56,987 nt of DNA. Origin: Dyadobacter frigoris. GTDB taxonomy: Bacteria > Bacteroidota > Bacteroidia > Cytophagales > Spirosomataceae. The notes below the pieces were generated by a model that was given only the letters and a program-made list of their open reading frames with translations, ran no database searches and was not told the DNA's origin. The DNA lies in NCBI RefSeq assembly GCF_005280585.1, contig NZ_SZVO01000027.1, positions 1 to 56,987 of the forward strand, given 5' to 3'. The translations under genes were made by a program, and so were the position numbers. The number at the start of each line of letters is the position of its first letter. The stretch's first letter is position 1. Shown in pieces: positions 35,601 to 44,167 of this stretch.

Positions 35601-36824
35601 ATGACGGCAAATTTGAGTCTGCTTTTCTATGTGAGAAAGCAAAAGAATTATGACGGTGGTGAAGCGCCGATTTATTTAAGATTGACCGTCAACGGCAAAC
35701 GGATTGAAATTGCCACGGGAAGGCAATGTGATCCAAAAAGATGGAACACAGTAAAGCCGGTAGGTTATCTGGCAGTAAAGAAGACGTTCGGGCCACAAAT
35801 GCATACCTAAATACTTTACAGGAGAAAGTATTTGGTGCCCATAGTGAACTTGTAAGATGCGGTGAGCTAATTACAGCCGAATCAGTTAAAGATAAATTCA
35901 ATGGCCGGGTTGAAAATCCCAAACTTCTGTTGGGAGTAATCAAAGAGCATAACCAGCGAATGGAAGCGCTTGTAGGAACAGAGTATGCACCAGGGACACT
36001 TAATCGATATAGAGTGCTCGAAAGCCATACCAGGGCTTTTTTAAAGGCGAAATTTGGGGCATCAGATTTGGATATCAAAAAAGTCGATTTCGCTTTTGTC
36101 AGTGACTATGAATTTTATCTACGTTCCGTTCGTAAAATGAGTAATAATTCGGTAGTCAGACACATGAAAATGCTTCGAAAGATAATTAACATTTGTTTAA
36201 ATAATAGCTGGATTCAAGTCGACCCATATTCGAACTTCAAGGGGAAATACAAGAAAGCAGATAAAGCCATACTTACACAAACAGAGATTAATTTGATTGC
36301 TGATAAAAAATTTGTTTCAGAAAGGCTTACACAAGTCAGGGATTCATTTCTATTTTGCTGTTATACAGGTCTTTCTTACAGCGACGTCCACAATCTAAAG
36401 CCCTCCGACATTGTTGAAGGATTTGACGGGCAGCAATGGATATTCATACGGCGGGGTTAAAACAAATTAGGAATGTAACATTCCGCTGCTGCCTGAGGCC
36501 AAAGCGATTGTCGACAAATACTTGGAAAATCCTGTTCGGGTCTTAAGGGGGAATCTCTTACCTGTTGCAAGCAACCAGAAAATGAATGATTTTTTAAAAG
36601 AAATTGCAGTACTGTGTGGTATCAGCAAATCGTTGACCTGCCATGTCGCTCGTTACACATTTGCAACCACGATTACGTTACAGAATGGAGTACCGATAGA
36701 GACAGTATCTCGAATGCTGGGACATACGAACATTCGTACAACCCAGATTTATGCTAGAATTCTAAACATGAAAGTGAGCAGCGATATGCTGATATTGAAA
36801 GAAAAACTTGCAAAAGGAAAGTGA
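35601..36824 (+). pseudogene. Tyrosine recombinase (CTnDOT-type integrase), broken
   Basis: Three pieces in different frames add up to one Bacteroidota integrase: an arm-binding domain (LSLLFYVRKQKNYDGGEAPI, IEIATGRQCDPKRW), a SAM-like core-binding domain (LNRYRVLESHTRAFLKAKFG, FVSDYEFYLR) and a catalytic domain with CYTGLSYSDVHNL, HVARYTFATT, ETVSRMLGH and TTQIYARI (the H-x-x-R, His and Tyr residues). The Ser in TGLSYSD in place of the first Arg is normal for this branch. One frameshift lies at about 35741-35750; an inserted base near 36459 is followed within four codons by an in-frame TAG (KTN-stop-ECNIPLLPEA). It cannot make an intact enzyme. It lies next to tRNA-Arg. Confidence 0.92.
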
Positions 36825-36929
36825 GTTTTAGTCAATGACTTGTAGAAATACCGGGAGACTAGGCTTCGTTTCGTAACGGTGATAATTTTTAAAAGTCCCG
36901 TCCAGACCATACATTTTTTTGCAAGGCTT

Positions 36930-36970
36930 AAGAAATCCTGTTAAAATTCAATTTTAACAGGATTTCTTTT
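36930..36970 (+). terminator. Terminator downstream of the integrase remnant
   Basis: AAGAAATCCTGTTAAAAT pairs with ATTTTAACAGGATTTCTT (18 bp, perfect) around a 3-base loop and runs into TTTT. It is about 105 bp past the integrase end. Confidence 0.85.
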
Positions 36971-37000
36971 TGCTTTTGATCTTTAAAACCTCTCAAAATT

Positions 37001-37052
37001 AATGACTTATAAGTATTTGACAATAAGTCATTTATAAGTATTTTTATCTTTG
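37001..37052 (+). promoter_or_regulatory. Palindromic operator-like region with -7 box
   Basis: AATGACTTAT (37001-37010) and ATAAGTCATT (37023-37032) are a perfect 10-bp inverted repeat 12 bases apart. A second overlapping symmetry gives ACTTATAAGT at 37005 and ATTTATAAGT at 37030. TATCTTTG at 37045-37052 matches TAnnTTTG, and an ATG follows at 37078. This looks like a repressor-controlled promoter, possibly of the gene now surviving as the DinB remnant. The regulator is unknown. Confidence 0.55.
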
Positions 37053-37359
37053 TCATTTTTATAAAAACTTTAAAACTATGCGTAATATGCTTCTAATAGC
37101 TTGCCTTGTTTGAACAATCCAACACATTTTAATTATTGATGAATTTTTCTATTCCATCATCTCCAAATTTAATAAATACATTCCGGAAGGAGGTCTGTTT
37201 ACTTTTATGTACTCCTGAGCTTTGGGCGTTAATATAAGCGAGGTACAGAGAAAAAACACAGATCAGCAACAATTGGTAACGAAGGCAAACACTCACTTAG
37301 AAGCTGAATCTATAATGCATACGGCGTAGGAAAGTGACAATGCCATGAACTTTTGAACA
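37053..37359. other. Degenerate stretch between promoter and DinB remnant
   Basis: An ATG at 37078 opens MRNMLLIACLV, which resembles the start of a signal peptide, and stops at once. The following 240 bp contain only short frames. It may be the scrambled 5' part of the DinB-like gene, but no homologous text can be followed through it. Confidence 0.35.
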
Positions 37360-37843
37360 CAAACGGAACTAGCAGTAATTGGCGTAGTAAAACATTTGAA
37401 CGTTTCACAATTAGCGTTCAAACCTGCTGCCGACAAATGGTGTATTAAAGAATGTGTTAAACATATTGCAGTTGCGGGAAATAACCTCCGGATGATGGTA
37501 GAAGAGCCACTAAAAAGCCTGCAAATCCTGAAAAAAGTAAAGAAATCAAATTTACTGATCACCAATTGATCAAAGCTGTAGAAGACCGTTCGCATAAATC
37601 GAAAACATTTTAAGCCCTGGAACCGGCAAATTCGCATGAAGCACTTAGATCTTTTAAAGAAAAGCGTAAAAATTGATAGCCTTTGTTAAAAGTACTAAGG
37701 AAGATTTATGGAATCATGTCCCTGTATTACCCATTGTTGTATACAATGCTTATCAATTCATCCTGCTGATATCCGCCCATTGTAACCAGCCTACACAGCA
37801 AATCAAGGAGTTAAAAGCTGACCTTAATCTTCCAAGGCCTTAG
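37360..37843 (+). pseudogene. DinB-family protein remnant
   Basis: Reading through shifts recovers a DinB/YfiT-type helical protein: SQLAFKPAADKWCIKECVKH and IAVAGNNLRMMVEEPL in one frame, then KPANPEKSKEIKFTD and LIKAVEDRSHKSKTF, then ALEPANSHEALRSFKEK, then LIAFVKSTKEDLWNHVPVLP and ISAHCNQPTQQIKELKADLN to a TAG at 37841. Lesions seen are a missing base near 37515, an in-frame TAA at 37611 in place of an expected Glu codon, and a shift near 37670. The family's metal-binding His positions are partly visible (KHIAVA, SAHCNQ). Not functional as it stands. Confidence 0.85.
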
Positions 37844-37961
37844 CGATTAATTAGCTCGATTTAAATCTGATGTTTAGCGATGTATTTATTTTTTTTGGTT
37901 TTTGGGTGTTTGATAATAACATTTACAAGGGGCCAGACAATATTGAGTGCTGCCACTACGG

Positions 37962-38606
37962 TCATTGTGCTGCTTCGTCTCTGCGGTAAACCACTGACTG
38001 GATAAACCTAAAAAAATGTTGTCGGTGATAAAAGATAGTATAATTTGCCTGCCTAAAGTTTTCATCCATGTCAGGAAGGTTGACTGCTTCGATACTACAG
38101 ACAATCCAAAAAAAACAATACATACATTTTAGTAGAGCGTTTTGCCATAATCTATTCCAATCCTTTTGTACCTGAAAGTCAGCGAATAACCAGGATCCCT
38201 TAACTCGAAGCAGATTGTCGAGAAGATTGAAAATGGATTTGGATTTCTGATTTGAAAAATTGTCAAAAACAAAGCAGGTAATAATGAAGTCAAATCTTTG
38301 GTCGGTGAAATAACTTTCTACCGGCATCTGGAGAAAATTAATTTCATTTTTTTTAATATCTCTTTTTTTAGCAAGAGCAATCATCTTCGAGGAAATATCC
38401 AAGTAAGTAATGCGGAGCCCATCGGGGTGTAGCCTGGTGATTTCTTCCAGAATTCCACCAGTTCCACCACCCACGATAAGAATATCCGAAGGGGAAATCA
38501 TGAAAGCTGCGAGTGATTTTTGAGAATTAATAATAGATTTTTGAAAAATCAACCGGCTGATCCAGTCATAGGTTCCGGCGATATACTCATAGTTGTTAGT
38601 CAACAT
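37962..38606 (-). CDS. Class I SAM-dependent methyltransferase
   Basis: The 214-residue protein has a Rossmann methyltransferase core: N-terminal YEYIAGTYDWISRLIFQ, motif I ILIVGGGTGGILEEI, an acidic post-I strand (RITYLDISSKMI), motif III-IV RFDFIITCFVFDNFS and a C-terminal strand pair. The substrate is unknown; the layout recalls small-molecule or quinone-type methyltransferases. It lies between two pseudogenes, on the opposite strand, and its C terminus (YRRDEAAQ) may also have been altered. It could be a survivor of the decaying island. Confidence 0.72.
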   Translation of the reverse strand: MLTNNYEYIAGTYDWISRLIFQKSIINSQKSLAAFMISPSDILIVGGGTGGILEEITRLHPDGLRITYLDISSKMIALAKKRDIKKNEINFLQMPVESYFTDQRFDFIITCFVFDNFSNQKSKSIFNLLDNLLRVKGSWLFADFQVQKDWNRLWQNALLKCMYCFFWIVCSIEAVNLPDMDENFRQANYTIFYHRQHFFRFIQSVVYRRDEAAQ

Positions 38607-39121
38607 TTTTTTTATTCGATCAATTTTCTAACATTTTTTGTGATAAGGCATACGTTCAAAATAGACTGGGGAAATGATTTTATAAGTCTGTTTTTAATTT
38701 ATGTTGTCGAAACGAACTGTCTCAACTTGATGCAGTAAAATAATCAGTCCAGGGTGCAATTGGAATGCTAACTGTTAATCATTTTTACAGCGACTGTAAA
38801 AGCTTCTTCTTCTTCTCGAAGATGTTAATTTAATATCAACGCTGATCCGGTACTGTCAAACTGCTTATCTTTTGGTAGGTTTCGGTTATTCTTTTTCATT
38901 TGTTATCCGGGACAGCTGTCACTGGAGCAATCAAAATTATTATCGCGGGGTTAATCGTTGATGGAATTCCTTTTCAACAAACAGTCTTTGTTTTCCAGAA
39001 ACCAGGTGCTGATATTCAGCGAGAAACGAACCAAAGGATTTAAATGAAAAGGATTGCGATTGATTTTTTTTTTCGTATTGTTTTTTATAGGGAGTACTTT
39101 CATTAACTAAATTGTGAAATC
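38607..39121. other. Intergenic stretch with no recognisable gene
   Basis: About 515 bp between the methyltransferase start and the DUF305 remnant. A frame of about 50 codons on the plus strand (near 38895-39043, with LSGTAVTGAIKIIIAGLIVD) has a membrane-like look and may be another gene fragment, but I cannot assign it. No RNA gene or terminator seen. Confidence 0.4.
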
Positions 39122-39607
39122 ATGGAAAGTAATCAATATTCTTTGGGATGCTGTTTGTGTCGTTTGTTATTATGTATAGTGTGATGTTTTTGAATGTGGA
39201 TCAAATGGATCACATTTACTTAAGCGTAACCCGGTTTACATGACCCTTTTAATGATATCAGCCATGGCACTGATCATGCTGATTTTTATGCCGGGCATGT
39301 ATAACAGTAAAAAATGGAATACGTTGATCTATGCAGTAAGTATTCTGGTTTTTGTTTTGAGTTTCGCCGGTCTAAGAGACCAAATTTTATCAGTGACAGA
39401 GAGTACATGAGAGCGATGATCCCACACCATTCCTCGGCCATTATGACCAGTCAGGTAGCCAATCTTAATTATCCGGAGGTCAAAAAACTTGCTGAGGGTA
39501 TTATAAAATCACAGAGAGAGGAAATTGCACAAATGAAGGCTATTTTGGAAAGGGAGGAAAATAGCTTTTTCATTGCTCAGAGATTCCTTTGCTGTTCAAT
39601 TTCTTGA
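39122..39607 (+). pseudogene. DUF305-domain membrane protein remnant
   Basis: Three frames join to give a known layout: MESNQYS, then FFGMLFVSFVIMYSVMFLNV (helix 1), then MTLLMISAMALIMLIFMPGM (helix 2) and NTLIYAVSILVFVLSFAGLR (helix 3), then SDREYMRAMIPHHSSAIMTS and LAEGIIKSQREEIAQMKAIL, the DUF305 domain with its metal-binding HH pair. Shifts lie near 39143, 39236 and 39375. The surviving frame overruns its expected end and overlaps the 3' end of the convergent antiporter. DUF305 proteins are often linked to metal resistance; here the gene is dead or mis-sequenced. Confidence 0.85.
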
Positions 39608-40823
39608 TAAGGGGTGCAATTGTAAATCCCTGGACTAGAATCGAAAATAAAACAACAACGAAGGTCACTGAAACAATTATATTTTTGTGAGAGCTTGGTG
39701 GTAATGAAAGTGCCAACGCGATGGAAATTCCTCCTCGGAGTCCGCCCCATGTCATGATTTTCAGCGTTCCGTTTCCCATTTTCCGGGCAAAACCGAAAGT
39801 AAAAGCCGTGCAATACAGCGCAATCAATCGCGCTGTAATGACAATAACGGCGGTAATAAGGCCAGTGATAATATAACTGGTTTCAAAATCAACTACGACA
39901 ATTTCAAGACCGATTAGCATAAAAAGAATGGCATTAAGGATCTCATCGGTCACTTCCCAGAATTTACCCAAATAATCACGGGTTTCATCACTCATCGCAA
40001 GTGCAGTGCCTCTGTTTCCGGTCATGATTCCTGCTACGACCATAGCTAATGGCCCAGAAACATGAAGATAATGACAAAGCGAATAGCCACCCATCACCAT
40101 GGCCAGCGAAATTAAGATTTCGGTTTGAAAATGGTCGATCGATTTCATTAGCTTATACCCCAGAAATCCTATCCCGACGCCTAGCGTGATACCGCCAATT
40201 GCTTCCTGCACAAACAATAAGCTGATCTCCCATACCCCGAAATTCGCTACGCCTACTGATTCGATTTTAAGCAGCGTTGCAAAAATTACCACGCCAATCC
40301 CATCGTTAAAAAGCGATTCTCCTACAATATTGGTTTCTATTTTTTTTGATAGGTTGGCCTTTTTTAAAATGCCCATCACAGCGATCGGGTCAGTAGGGGA
40401 GATTAGCGCTCCAAGCAACAGGCAAAGAAGCAAGGGTAAGGGATGCCCAAATAAATCCATTAGATAATGGAATGAGTAACCTACTATGAAAGTGGACAGG
40501 ATCGTGCCTAGCACAGCAAAACTGGTAATGCTTTTTGCCGATTGTTTCAGGTCATCTAGATTGACATGAAGGGATCCGGCAAAAAGTAAAAAGCTTAACA
40601 GGATACCTAAGAGAAATTCTGAAAAATCGATCAGTTCAAGCTTCTGCTGAACGATTTCTGTAAAGCTTTGCGAAATATGACCTAAGGCAATAACACCCAA
40701 AGCGGCCACAGAACCCATGAGCATAAGACTTATGCCGGAGGGAAGTTTCAACAAGGTTACATTGATATAGGAGAAAAGTGCAGCAAGAGTAATCAGAATG
40801 GAGAATAGTACAAATAATTCCAT
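39570..40823 (-). CDS. CPA1-family Na+/H+ antiporter (NhaP-like)
   Basis: The 417-residue protein has about 12 membrane helices. The ion-binding core is visible as LLGALISPTDPIAVMGILKK and IVGESLFNDGIGVVIFATLL, and a later GGLRGGISIALALSLP matches the conserved Arg helix of CPA1 exchangers. It extrudes Na+ (or K+) in exchange for protons at the inner membrane. It is the last gene of a leftward group with MscS, DUF389 and NhaA. Its 3' end overlaps the DUF305 remnant by 38 bp. Confidence 0.92.
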   Translation of the reverse strand: MELFVLFSILITLAALFSYINVTLLKLPSGISLMLMGSVAALGVIALGHISQSFTEIVQQKLELIDFSEFLLGILLSFLLFAGSLHVNLDDLKQSAKSITSFAVLGTILSTFIVGYSFHYLMDLFGHPLPLLLCLLLGALISPTDPIAVMGILKKANLSKKIETNIVGESLFNDGIGVVIFATLLKIESVGVANFGVWEISLLFVQEAIGGITLGVGIGFLGYKLMKSIDHFQTEILISLAMVMGGYSLCHYLHVSGPLAMVVAGIMTGNRGTALAMSDETRDYLGKFWEVTDEILNAILFMLIGLEIVVVDFETSYIITGLITAVIVITARLIALYCTAFTFGFARKMGNGTLKIMTWGGLRGGISIALALSLPPSSHKNIIVSVTFVVVLFSILVQGFTIAPLIKKLNSKGISEQ

Positions 40824-40948
40824 AAACGGGATTCGTTTTTATTTACTAGTGAAGGACCTTACGTCCCAGCTGAAGTTTTGGGGAAATCGAGCAAGTATTT
40901 ATGTGATTACTGTCAGGTTTCTATTAAACAATTAGACCTGCGGCAAAG

Positions 40949-41203
40949 CTAGTTACCCACCCGGTGTAAATACTCAAGGGTTTGTTCTAAATCTTCCTGT
41001 CCACATAAAATTCCCGTATTCACCGACCTAAGGCGCGCGATTGGGAAAAAGTCTCCATTGTCTTCTTTTAGCATTACACTGTCAAGTCTGCAAGGCTCGA
41101 TCGTTGAAGGGAATCCTAACTGACTCTTTGTAACAACTGGCTTTTTAGCTCCTATATATTTCTGGGCCTGCCGTATCCATTGTTCAGCTTCATGTTTTGT
41201 CAT
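40949..41203 (-). CDS. Small hypothetical protein
   Basis: An 84-residue soluble protein: an N-terminal amphipathic helix (KHEAEQWIRQAQKYIG), a middle with CRLDSVMLKEDNGDFFPIAR, and a C-terminal CGQEDLEQTLEYLHRVG helix. Two Cys lie at about 58 and 68. No family is recognised. It sits between the MscS and antiporter genes on their strand, so it may belong to the same stress unit. Confidence 0.6.
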   Translation of the reverse strand: MTKHEAEQWIRQAQKYIGAKKPVVTKSQLGFPSTIEPCRLDSVMLKEDNGDFFPIARLRSVNTGILCGQEDLEQTLEYLHRVGN

Positions 41204-41343
41204 AGGGGTTTATTTTTTAAGGTTGTTTGATAAACACTACTTCACCACAAATAACGCATTATCATTAACGAATCCTGTCGAGATTCCGCTCAAGCTTTTA
41301 TTGTTGCCGACAGCATAGTTAGATGGTGCTGCCGGTTAAATAT

Positions 41344-42423
41344 TTAAATTGAAGACACACTTTTCAGCGAATTATTCTGTGCCTGAACCATAAGCGTCTG
41401 AGTTGGATATGCAAATTCTATACCTCTCGCTTCAAAGGCCTTGTAAATATCCAGGTAAATGGCCTGCTGCTTGTCCATGTACAAGCTGTAATCTGAATCC
41501 AGAATATAATACACGATTTCAAAATTAAGACTGAAATCGCCATACCCAGAAAAATGAGCACGATCAAATTTGACGTATGGTTTTGACTCAATAATCTGTT
41601 TTAAAAGCGCGGGGATTTCCGAAAGCTGTTGATGAGGGGTCTGGTAGGTGACACCAAGCGTAAACAAAATCCGTCTTTGCTTAAGCCGTTTGTAATTATG
41701 AAGCCTTGAATTGGTCAGGTCTGTGTTCGAGCAAACCAGCTGTTCACCTCCAAGTGTACGTATCCGGGTTGTTTTAATGCCGATGTGTTCTATAATTCCT
41801 GATTTATCATCGATTACAATAAAATCACCGATCTCAAACGGTTTGTCAAAAAAGATAACAAAATAACTGAAAAGATCACCTAGGATCGTTTGAGCAGCTA
41901 ATGCAATCGCTATACCTCCTATTCCAAGTCCGGCGATGAGCGAGGTGACATCGTAGCCAAGATTGTCGATCATAAAGATGATACCAAATATCCAAATGAC
42001 CACATTGATAATCAATATCAGTCCACTGGCTTGTTTTTCTTTTGCCTCGCTGTTTTCCTGTGTATGGATAAAGGAGAAAACAAATTTTTTGAATGCAGCA
42101 CTAAGAATCCGAAGCGAAAAAAAGGTAGTTGAGACAAGAAATATAATGTCGGCAACTCTTTCAATTTTAGCGGGTAATTGTAAAGCGGAAATGGCAAAAT
42201 AGACGCTTGCGATGTAAAGAAACGGTACCACTGAATTTTCAGTCATTTCCACCAAAAAATTGTCCCAGGTTGTTGTGGTGGTTAAAGACCAGGATTTTAA
42301 ACGCCTTAAAACGTAGTGCCGTGTAAGCCGGATGCCGATAAATATAGCAGTGATAATGGCTGCGGCAAACAGCCAGGAAGAAAGTGGGTTGGCTAAGAGA
42401 GGTTGGTTGAAAAAGTCATTCAT
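41344..42423 (-). CDS. MscS-family mechanosensitive channel
   Basis: The 359-residue protein has about four helices in the first 165 residues. The pore helix is GLGIGGIAIALAAQTILGDL, followed by the MscS beta domain (FFDKPFEIGDFIVIDDKSGI, IEHIGIKTTRIRTLGGEQLV, CSNTDLTNSRLHNYKR) and an alpha/beta C-terminal domain. It releases solutes on hypo-osmotic shock. It lies in the leftward ion-homeostasis group. Confidence 0.94.
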   Translation of the reverse strand: MNDFFNQPLLANPLSSWLFAAAIITAIFIGIRLTRHYVLRRLKSWSLTTTTTWDNFLVEMTENSVVPFLYIASVYFAISALQLPAKIERVADIIFLVSTTFFSLRILSAAFKKFVFSFIHTQENSEAKEKQASGLILIINVVIWIFGIIFMIDNLGYDVTSLIAGLGIGGIAIALAAQTILGDLFSYFVIFFDKPFEIGDFIVIDDKSGIIEHIGIKTTRIRTLGGEQLVCSNTDLTNSRLHNYKRLKQRRILFTLGVTYQTPHQQLSEIPALLKQIIESKPYVKFDRAHFSGYGDFSLNFEIVYYILDSDYSLYMDKQQAIYLDIYKAFEARGIEFAYPTQTLMVQAQNNSLKSVSSI

Positions 42424-42779
42424 AATGATTGGGATTAAATAGAGCCCTAATCACCGATAATTGAAATAGAAAATTGCAGCCGGGCAAATGAAAAACTCAG
42501 AGTAAAATCCTTGGAGACAAACAGAAACAAACTTAAAAACTGTTGAATTTAGTCCCTTTCTGAATTTTTTAAATCAGCGAAACGGGTGCTGATTTAAAAA
42601 ATAGGTAGTAGAGCAAAAAGGCCCCGGCAGATCAAAAAAATCGGTAACATGGCAGCTACAATAATGAAAGCTACACAGCAGCAAATTTATTAACAGATCC
42701 CAATCTACGAAAAATAATACTGTGAATCAACCTTTAATGAAAGTATCGAGCCCGAAATCCAGGAGAGTAGAAGATAAAG
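42424..42779. other. Intergenic, holds the DUF389 terminator
   Basis: Between the MscS start and the DUF389 stop. Apart from the hairpin at 42565-42601 I see nothing: only short frames and no promoter I can defend, although the MscS promoter must lie in its left part. Confidence 0.5.
42565..42601 (-). terminator. Terminator of the DUF389 gene
   Basis: TTTTTTAAATCAGC and GCTGATTTAAAAAA form a perfect 14-bp stem around a 9-base loop. T-runs on both sides make it work in either direction; the DUF389 gene is the nearest upstream gene. Confidence 0.8.
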
Positions 42780-44099
42780 TTAAAAAGTAGATTTTTCGAT
42801 ATACAGTTTTAATGAATCACTTTTTAGTCTGACTTTCAGCCATTTGCTGATTCTTGTTAAGTCCCGGTTAGTCTTTTTGGGGTTGGTCGTACCTAAAACC
42901 ACTACGTTAAAATGTTTTACCAGGTTTGCATCTGTATAAAACGTTTGTTTATCCGCAGAACAGTACCGGATCTCCGGAAAAAGAGGTTTCATTTCCTGGT
43001 AAAGAGGATTTCCCATTTTTTTTGTCCTGGTAATACTGTCCTGTTTTTGAATTGCAAGGCCGAGTGTCGTTTTTAGACGGTTTATTTCTGATTGGTAGCG
43101 CTCGTCCTGGGTAAGATCTTTGGATACGTCGTTGATAGAAAATCCCTGCTGGATGATCAGTGTCGCATCATGAAGGCCATATATGTTTTTTCTTTTGGCC
43201 AGGCGCTGTTTGTCTGGATTATCAATCATCTTTCCTCCGTAAATCAGCTTGATCTGCCTTTTTGCCGGGTCCAGTTCATTTTTTAGCAGAAAATCACCCT
43301 CAATGTAACTTTCGTTTGTGATGAAATTGTTGGCATTCTGGATAAAATTCTCTTTTTGTACTAGCAGATAGCCATAGTAAATGCTTGGAATCGTGGTGAT
43401 CACCACAATAAAGGAGACCCACCGGTTGGCCATTCTTTTTTGATTTTCATCCGCATAATTACGGATCGGATATCTTAGCAGCCGGACGGTAATCAATGTG
43501 GCACTACCGATAAAAACGGTATTAATCGTCAGAAGGTAGAGAGCGCCGAAAAAAAACGGCCAGTTCCCAGATGAGAGGCCATAACCAGCAGTACAGAGCG
43601 GAGGCATCAGCGCCGTAGAAATGGCTACGCCCGGAACAACATTTCCCTTGTGTTTGCTTGAAATGGCGACAATACCCGCAAGTCCACCTACCAACGCAAT
43701 GATTACATCGTAAATACTGGGCTGAGTCCGGGCAAGAAGTTCCGAATGCGCCTGATAGATAGGGGTAACAAAAAAATAGAGCGCTGAGGTCAAAAGGCCG
43801 GCGATGATGGCAAAAAGGTAGTTGACAAACGCTTTTTTAAATAAAGAAAAGTCATATGTGGCAATGCTATATCCCATGCCCAGAATGGGTCCCATCAAAG
43901 GAGAGACGAGCATGGCCCCAATGATAACGGCAGTCGAATTGACGTTAAGCCCGACCGATGCAATAAATATGGCAAAGATCAGAATCCACAGGTTCGTGCC
44001 TTTGAATTCAATACCGTTTTCCACACTGTCATGAATTGTGGAATATTCTTCCCTTTCGGATGAAATGTCAAACCTTTTAAGCAAATCATTTATTCCCAT
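42780..44099 (-). CDS. DUF389 membrane protein
   Basis: The 439-residue protein has the DUF389 core in its first half: NSTAVIIGAMLVSPLMGPIL, GLAGIVAISSKHKGNVVPGV and AISTALMPPLCTAGYGLSSG, with about six helices to residue 240. The second half (about 250-435) is a soluble region with an ArgPro-rich, TonB-unrelated alpha/beta character. The transport role of the family is unproven. It lies between NhaA and MscS. Confidence 0.9.
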   Translation of the reverse strand: MGINDLLKRFDISSEREEYSTIHDSVENGIEFKGTNLWILIFAIFIASVGLNVNSTAVIIGAMLVSPLMGPILGMGYSIATYDFSLFKKAFVNYLFAIIAGLLTSALYFFVTPIYQAHSELLARTQPSIYDVIIALVGGLAGIVAISSKHKGNVVPGVAISTALMPPLCTAGYGLSSGNWPFFFGALYLLTINTVFIGSATLITVRLLRYPIRNYADENQKRMANRWVSFIVVITTIPSIYYGYLLVQKENFIQNANNFITNESYIEGDFLLKNELDPAKRQIKLIYGGKMIDNPDKQRLAKRKNIYGLHDATLIIQQGFSINDVSKDLTQDERYQSEINRLKTTLGLAIQKQDSITRTKKMGNPLYQEMKPLFPEIRYCSADKQTFYTDANLVKHFNVVVLGTTNPKKTNRDLTRISKWLKVRLKSDSLKLYIEKSTF

Positions 44100-44167
44100 G
44101 TAGTTTCCGCTGAAAATAGGTCAGTTTAAAATATTGGCAGTACCCTTGAAGGTAACCTGATATTGTT

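Noticed and set aside
35741..36460. A separate 239-residue integrase gene
   Set aside because: It is the middle piece of one broken integrase; it lacks the arm-binding start and the catalytic His-Arg-Tyr end, which lie in other frames.
37293..37637. Minus-strand frame of 114 codons in the DinB region
   Set aside because: It is antisense to recognisable DinB protein sequence and shows only low-complexity Cys/Phe/Ser-rich composition.
38895..39043. Membrane-like 50-codon frame as a DUF2061 protein
   Set aside because: Only a short stretch looks similar; the expected C-terminal helix and YYxHERxW end are missing.
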